From Pseudomonadota bacterium (lineage in GTDB: Bacteria; Myxococcota_A; Polyangia; Haliangiales; Haliangiaceae): a DNA stretch of 50,089 bases. The notes under the pieces are model-generated. The model was not told the origin of the DNA and did not search any database. It saw only the letters and a program-made list of their open reading frames with translations. Below are positions 46,365-50,089 of the stretch, piece by piece. Made by a program: the position numbers and the translations under genes. The DNA lies in contig JAKSDA010000096.1 of assembly GCA_022360315.1 (NCBI GenBank), forward strand, positions 1 through 50,089, read 5' to 3'. Within the stretch, counting starts at the first letter, position 1, and each line of letters starts with the position of its first letter.

Positions 46365-46555
46365 TGTATTCACCGGGCAACGTGCTGCTTGCCGTGTATC
46401 ACGATCGGCGCGGGAACGGAACGACTCTGTGCAGCGGGCAGTTCGGGAAATGTTTTTACTACGGCCCATCGCAAAACCGGACGAACCGGGGTCGCCAGGC
46501 GCGCCGCCCGCTCTATACTGCCCGGCCAGGGCCTATCGATTCGAGGACATGACGC

Positions 46556-47644
46556 ATGGCGATCGAAGTTTGCAAAGTTGTTCTGAACAGTGTGACCGAT
46601 GCATCGGGACTGGCCGAGCTCATCGAGCGAAGGCTCTTTGCGGCCGACCAGGTCATCGCGGTCATCGGCAAGACCGAGGGCAATGGCGGGGTCAACGACT
46701 TTACCCGCATCCTGGCCGACCGCGCGTTTCGCGACGTGCTTCTGGCCAGGGGGGCCGAAAAAGTATCTCACATCCCGATGGTCTGGTCGGGCGGCACCGA
46801 CGGCATCCTGTGTCCCCACGCCACTGTATTTGCCCGGATGCCCGACCAGGCGCCGGCCTCGGACGAGCCGAGGTTGGCCGTGGGCATTGCGATGAGCGAC
46901 GAGATCTTGCCCGAGGATATCGGCCGGCCGGCGATGGTCGAAAAAGTGGCCGAAGGAGTCGGCCGGGCCATGCGCGAGGCCGGCATCGACGATCCGGCTG
47001 ATGTGCACTACGTGCAGACCAAAACCCCGCTTCTCACTATGGAGACGATCAACGATGCGCGTTCGCGGGGCAAGAGCGTGGCTACCGATCAACCGCTCGA
47101 ATCGATGAATCTGTCCAACGGCACCACTGCGCTGGGCATTGGCCTGGCTCTCGGCGAGATCGAGATGCCGTCTGCCGAGGCGATCGGTCGCGATCTCTCG
47201 CTGTATTCCGCGGTTGCCTCGTGTTCGTCGGGGGTCGAGCTCGATCGCGCTCAAACCGTGGTCGTGGGCAACCGACGAGGTGCCGGTGGCCGCTACCGCA
47301 TCGGCCACAGCGTCATGACCGACGCGCTCGATATCGACGGCGTGTACCGGGCCATCCGCTCGGCCGGTGTCGACCTGCCCGAGCGAGCCCGGGCCGAGGA
47401 TCTCGACGGACGACTGGTCAACGTATTTGTCAAATGCGAGGCCGATCCCGCTGCTCTCGTGCGCGGACGCCGGCAGGTCGCGCTCGACGATTCGGACGTC
47501 CACCATCACCGCCATATCAAAGCCGCAGTGGGCGGCGTAGTCGCCGCTGCAGTGGCCGATCCAGCCGTCTTTGTATCCGTGGCGGCACTGCACCAGGGCC
47601 CATCGGGCGGCGGACCGGTGGCCGCCATCGTCGATCTCGGCTAG
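46556..47644 (+). CDS. Cyanuric acid amidohydrolase/barbiturase-family ring-opening hydrolase
   Basis: The family opens cyclic imides such as cyanuric acid or barbituric acid. The 362-residue product has the family length and three-repeat layout. Lys156 in VQTKTPLL and the Ser pair at 224-225 in ASCSSGVE correspond to one Lys-Ser pair. [17 protein letters not shown] belongs to the first repeat and [16 protein letters not shown] to the third. Sequence alone does not separate cyanuric acid from barbiturate activity. No biuret or allophanate hydrolase gene (AtzE/AtzF type) or s-triazine genes lie next to it, so a natural cyclic imide may be the substrate. ATG 46556 is chosen, with ATG 46550 out of frame. 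Confidence 0.9.
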   Translation: MAIEVCKVVLNSVTDASGLAELIERRLFAADQVIAVIGKTEGNGGVNDFTRILADRAFRDVLLARGAEKVSHIPMVWSGGTDGILCPHATVFARMPDQAPASDEPRLAVGIAMSDEILPEDIGRPAMVEKVAEGVGRAMREAGIDDPADVHYVQTKTPLLTMETINDARSRGKSVATDQPLESMNLSNGTTALGIGLALGEIEMPSAEAIGRDLSLYSAVASCSSGVELDRAQTVVVGNRRGAGGRYRIGHSVMTDALDIDGVYRAIRSAGVDLPERARAEDLDGRLVNVFVKCEADPAALVRGRRQVALDDSDVHHHRHIKAAVGGVVAAAVADPAVFVSVAALHQGPSGGGPVAAIVDLG

Positions 47645-48306
47645 TCCAGCTTCCACAGTTGTGGCCCGACTCGGACCAACTGGGCGTATAGACTCGTAAC
47701 GCTGTTCAACACTGCGACGTGCTGGCAGTTGCGCTCGCAGCCGATAAGAGCAAGCGCCAGCATGGTGAGCCCGTAGACTTCTGCGCGGGGAGCTATGAGG
47801 TTCTCTGCTGGTCGGGCGACCTCGGAAACCGATTGGGCAGCATTGGAGCATCGTGGCAAACAATCTATTATATCCAGGCGTGCAAGCGTAGTATTTATGT
47901 AATTCACAATCCTTATGATAACAATGACATCGCTTATGCACGGCAGTGCCAAAACGTAAAACGAAGAATGCCAGCGTATTACTCAGCTGCTCGTAGCAGA
48001 GATCGGTAATGCGCGTCACCGGCAGACGGTATTTTGGTCGGTTCCTTGCCAATGATTCATGTGATTTTGTCGGTTCCGATATCCCACTGGGCTTTCACAG
48101 TAGGTTGAGGTGTGTCTCTCTTGGGTTGAGTAGCGCCTTTCTCAGGGTACAGAATTGCGTGCCTACATCCCGGGTCCATTGACGAACAATGGCTCAATGT
48201 ATCTCGTGACCAGCAAGTGTCTCATGTTGTTTTGTAATTTTTTTACGAATATGGCTATAAGGCTCACTAGGTATTCGGAGAGAACGGGGCGCTCCAAGGA
48301 GGAAGA
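47645..48306. other. Gene-poor AT-richer stretch left of the transposase remnant
   Basis: No sound gene is seen. A minus-strand frame (47952 to 47641) ends with PQLWKLD and contains VYGLTMLALALIGCERNCQH, which looks like a gene tail, but its first 40 residues lie in AT-rich sequence and no start is convincing. ATTTTGGTCGGTTCC near 48030 and ATTTTGTCGGTTCC near 48064 form a direct repeat such as found at transposon ends. The base composition change supports an insertion event. Confidence 0.4.
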
Positions 48307-48869
48307 ATGAGCAAGAACGACGGGACAGCTCCCGTTCGATGGGGAGCCTTTCGCTTTGCCGTTGTGGGCAAGCTGCTGGTATCTCCACCCAAACGGGGCG
48401 AACTACAAGACGCATTGGCCCAGTTGGCCGAGCAAGTATGGGAGCATCCAGTCACCGGTGAGCCCAGGCGTTTTGCAGTTGCCACCCTGGAACGATGGTA
48501 TTACCAAGCGCGCAATGCCCACCGCATGACGTTGCCCTATTCGCCCTATCAAAACGGCAAGCAAGAGGCGTTCTGGAATCAAGTCGAAAATCGGTTTCTT
48601 GCCATGCTCGAGGGGTGCCGTGAGCTCAGCCTACAATTACGCTTCGCTACGCCCGGTGGGATTTTCGCAATGTCGATATGATCGACGGCCGTACTGGCGT
48701 CACTCTTTGTCGGCTTTTTCCACTCGATAAGGCGCAAAACTCGGACAGCCGTCGCCGCGCCCTGGAGCCATTGCCTCACCGCGACGTTGCCACCGACGAG
48801 CCACTGGCCTCGGGAATTGCTCCGTTATTGAGCTCACTCATGGCCGAATACGCTGCCACCGGCCATTAA
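48307..48869 (+). pseudogene. Decayed DDE/rve-type transposase
   Basis: AAGGAGG at 48296-48302 precedes ATG 48307. The first 70 residues look like the DNA-binding start of an rve-type transposase (ATLERWYYQARNA). They run directly into LPYSPYQNGKQEAFWNQVEN, the region of the last catalytic acidic residue, so the central part with the first two Asp residues has been deleted. About residue 110 the frame breaks. The next frame reads YARWDFRNVDMIDGRTGVTL and CRLFPLDKAQNS, then GIAPLLSSLMAEYAATGH, the usual end of such transposases. It cannot encode an active enzyme. The exact IS family and terminal repeats were not resolved. Confidence 0.75.
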
Positions 48870-48960
48870 AATGGATATCTACCATCAGGCCCAGGTTGGC
48901 CATTATTGGGTGGTCCGCCAGCGCAAAGCTGAGACGCCAACCCATAGCCGGCAATTCGCG

Positions 48961-50089
<1,129 letters not shown>

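Overview
The window is GC-rich, densely coded bacterial DNA that most resembles a Myxococcota (deltaproteobacterial-type) genome. It has several eukaryote-like Ser/Thr protein kinases, very large TPR/low-complexity adaptor proteins, tandem cyclic-nucleotide-binding domains, many lipoproteins of unknown function and a WD40 protein. Species assignment is inference; no rRNA, tRNA or CRISPR array was seen.

Layout. 1-9 kb: GAPDH, an OmpR-type regulator with an eroded receiver domain, ClpX, a hypothetical gene, a decayed HEAT-repeat gene, a DksA/TraR-type zinc-finger protein, a membrane Ser/Thr kinase and ThiM. 9-16.5 kb: a coiled-coil lipoprotein convergent with a 1576-residue transmembrane TPR protein and its small lipoprotein partner. 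16.7-23.1 kb: a minus-strand run of response regulator, TPR-like lipoprotein, class IV aminotransferase, TPR plus two cyclic-nucleotide-binding domains, and a Ser/Thr kinase. 23.3-26.9 kb: one large BrxC/PglY-like P-loop ATPase with no visible BREX partners.

27-44 kb is the most unusual part and looks like an undescribed biosynthetic locus. Its plus-strand operon (29.2-33.5 kb) encodes a fused homoaconitase, a homoisocitrate dehydrogenase-like enzyme and a homocitrate synthase, enough to make 2-oxoadipate from 2-oxoglutarate and acetyl-CoA. A second homocitrate synthase with a C-terminal PilZ-like domain is divergent from it, across a regulatory region with 72-bp tandem repeats. Facing this operon is a minus-strand operon (44.0 to 33.6 kb). 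It begins with a 50-codon peptide gene that has its own promoter, a strong ribosome binding site and a hairpin after its stop. It continues with a CHAT/caspase-like protein with a zinc ribbon, ATP-grasp ligase 1, a DUF1611 protein, ATP-grasp ligase 2, a malic enzyme, a heme-oxygenase-like putative diiron oxidase, a phytanoyl-CoA-dioxygenase-like Fe(II) enzyme and a mandelate-racemase-subgroup enolase-superfamily enzyme. My working model is that a 2-oxoadipate or aminoadipate-type building block is oxidised and amide-ligated, possibly on the small peptide as scaffold or substrate, with the CHAT-like protein as candidate releasing peptidase.

44-50 kb: a CsgG/FlgO-like secreted protein, a cyanuric acid amidohydrolase/barbiturase-family enzyme, a decayed DDE transposase, and the C-terminal part of a WD40 protein with near-identical 126-bp repeats that runs off the right edge.
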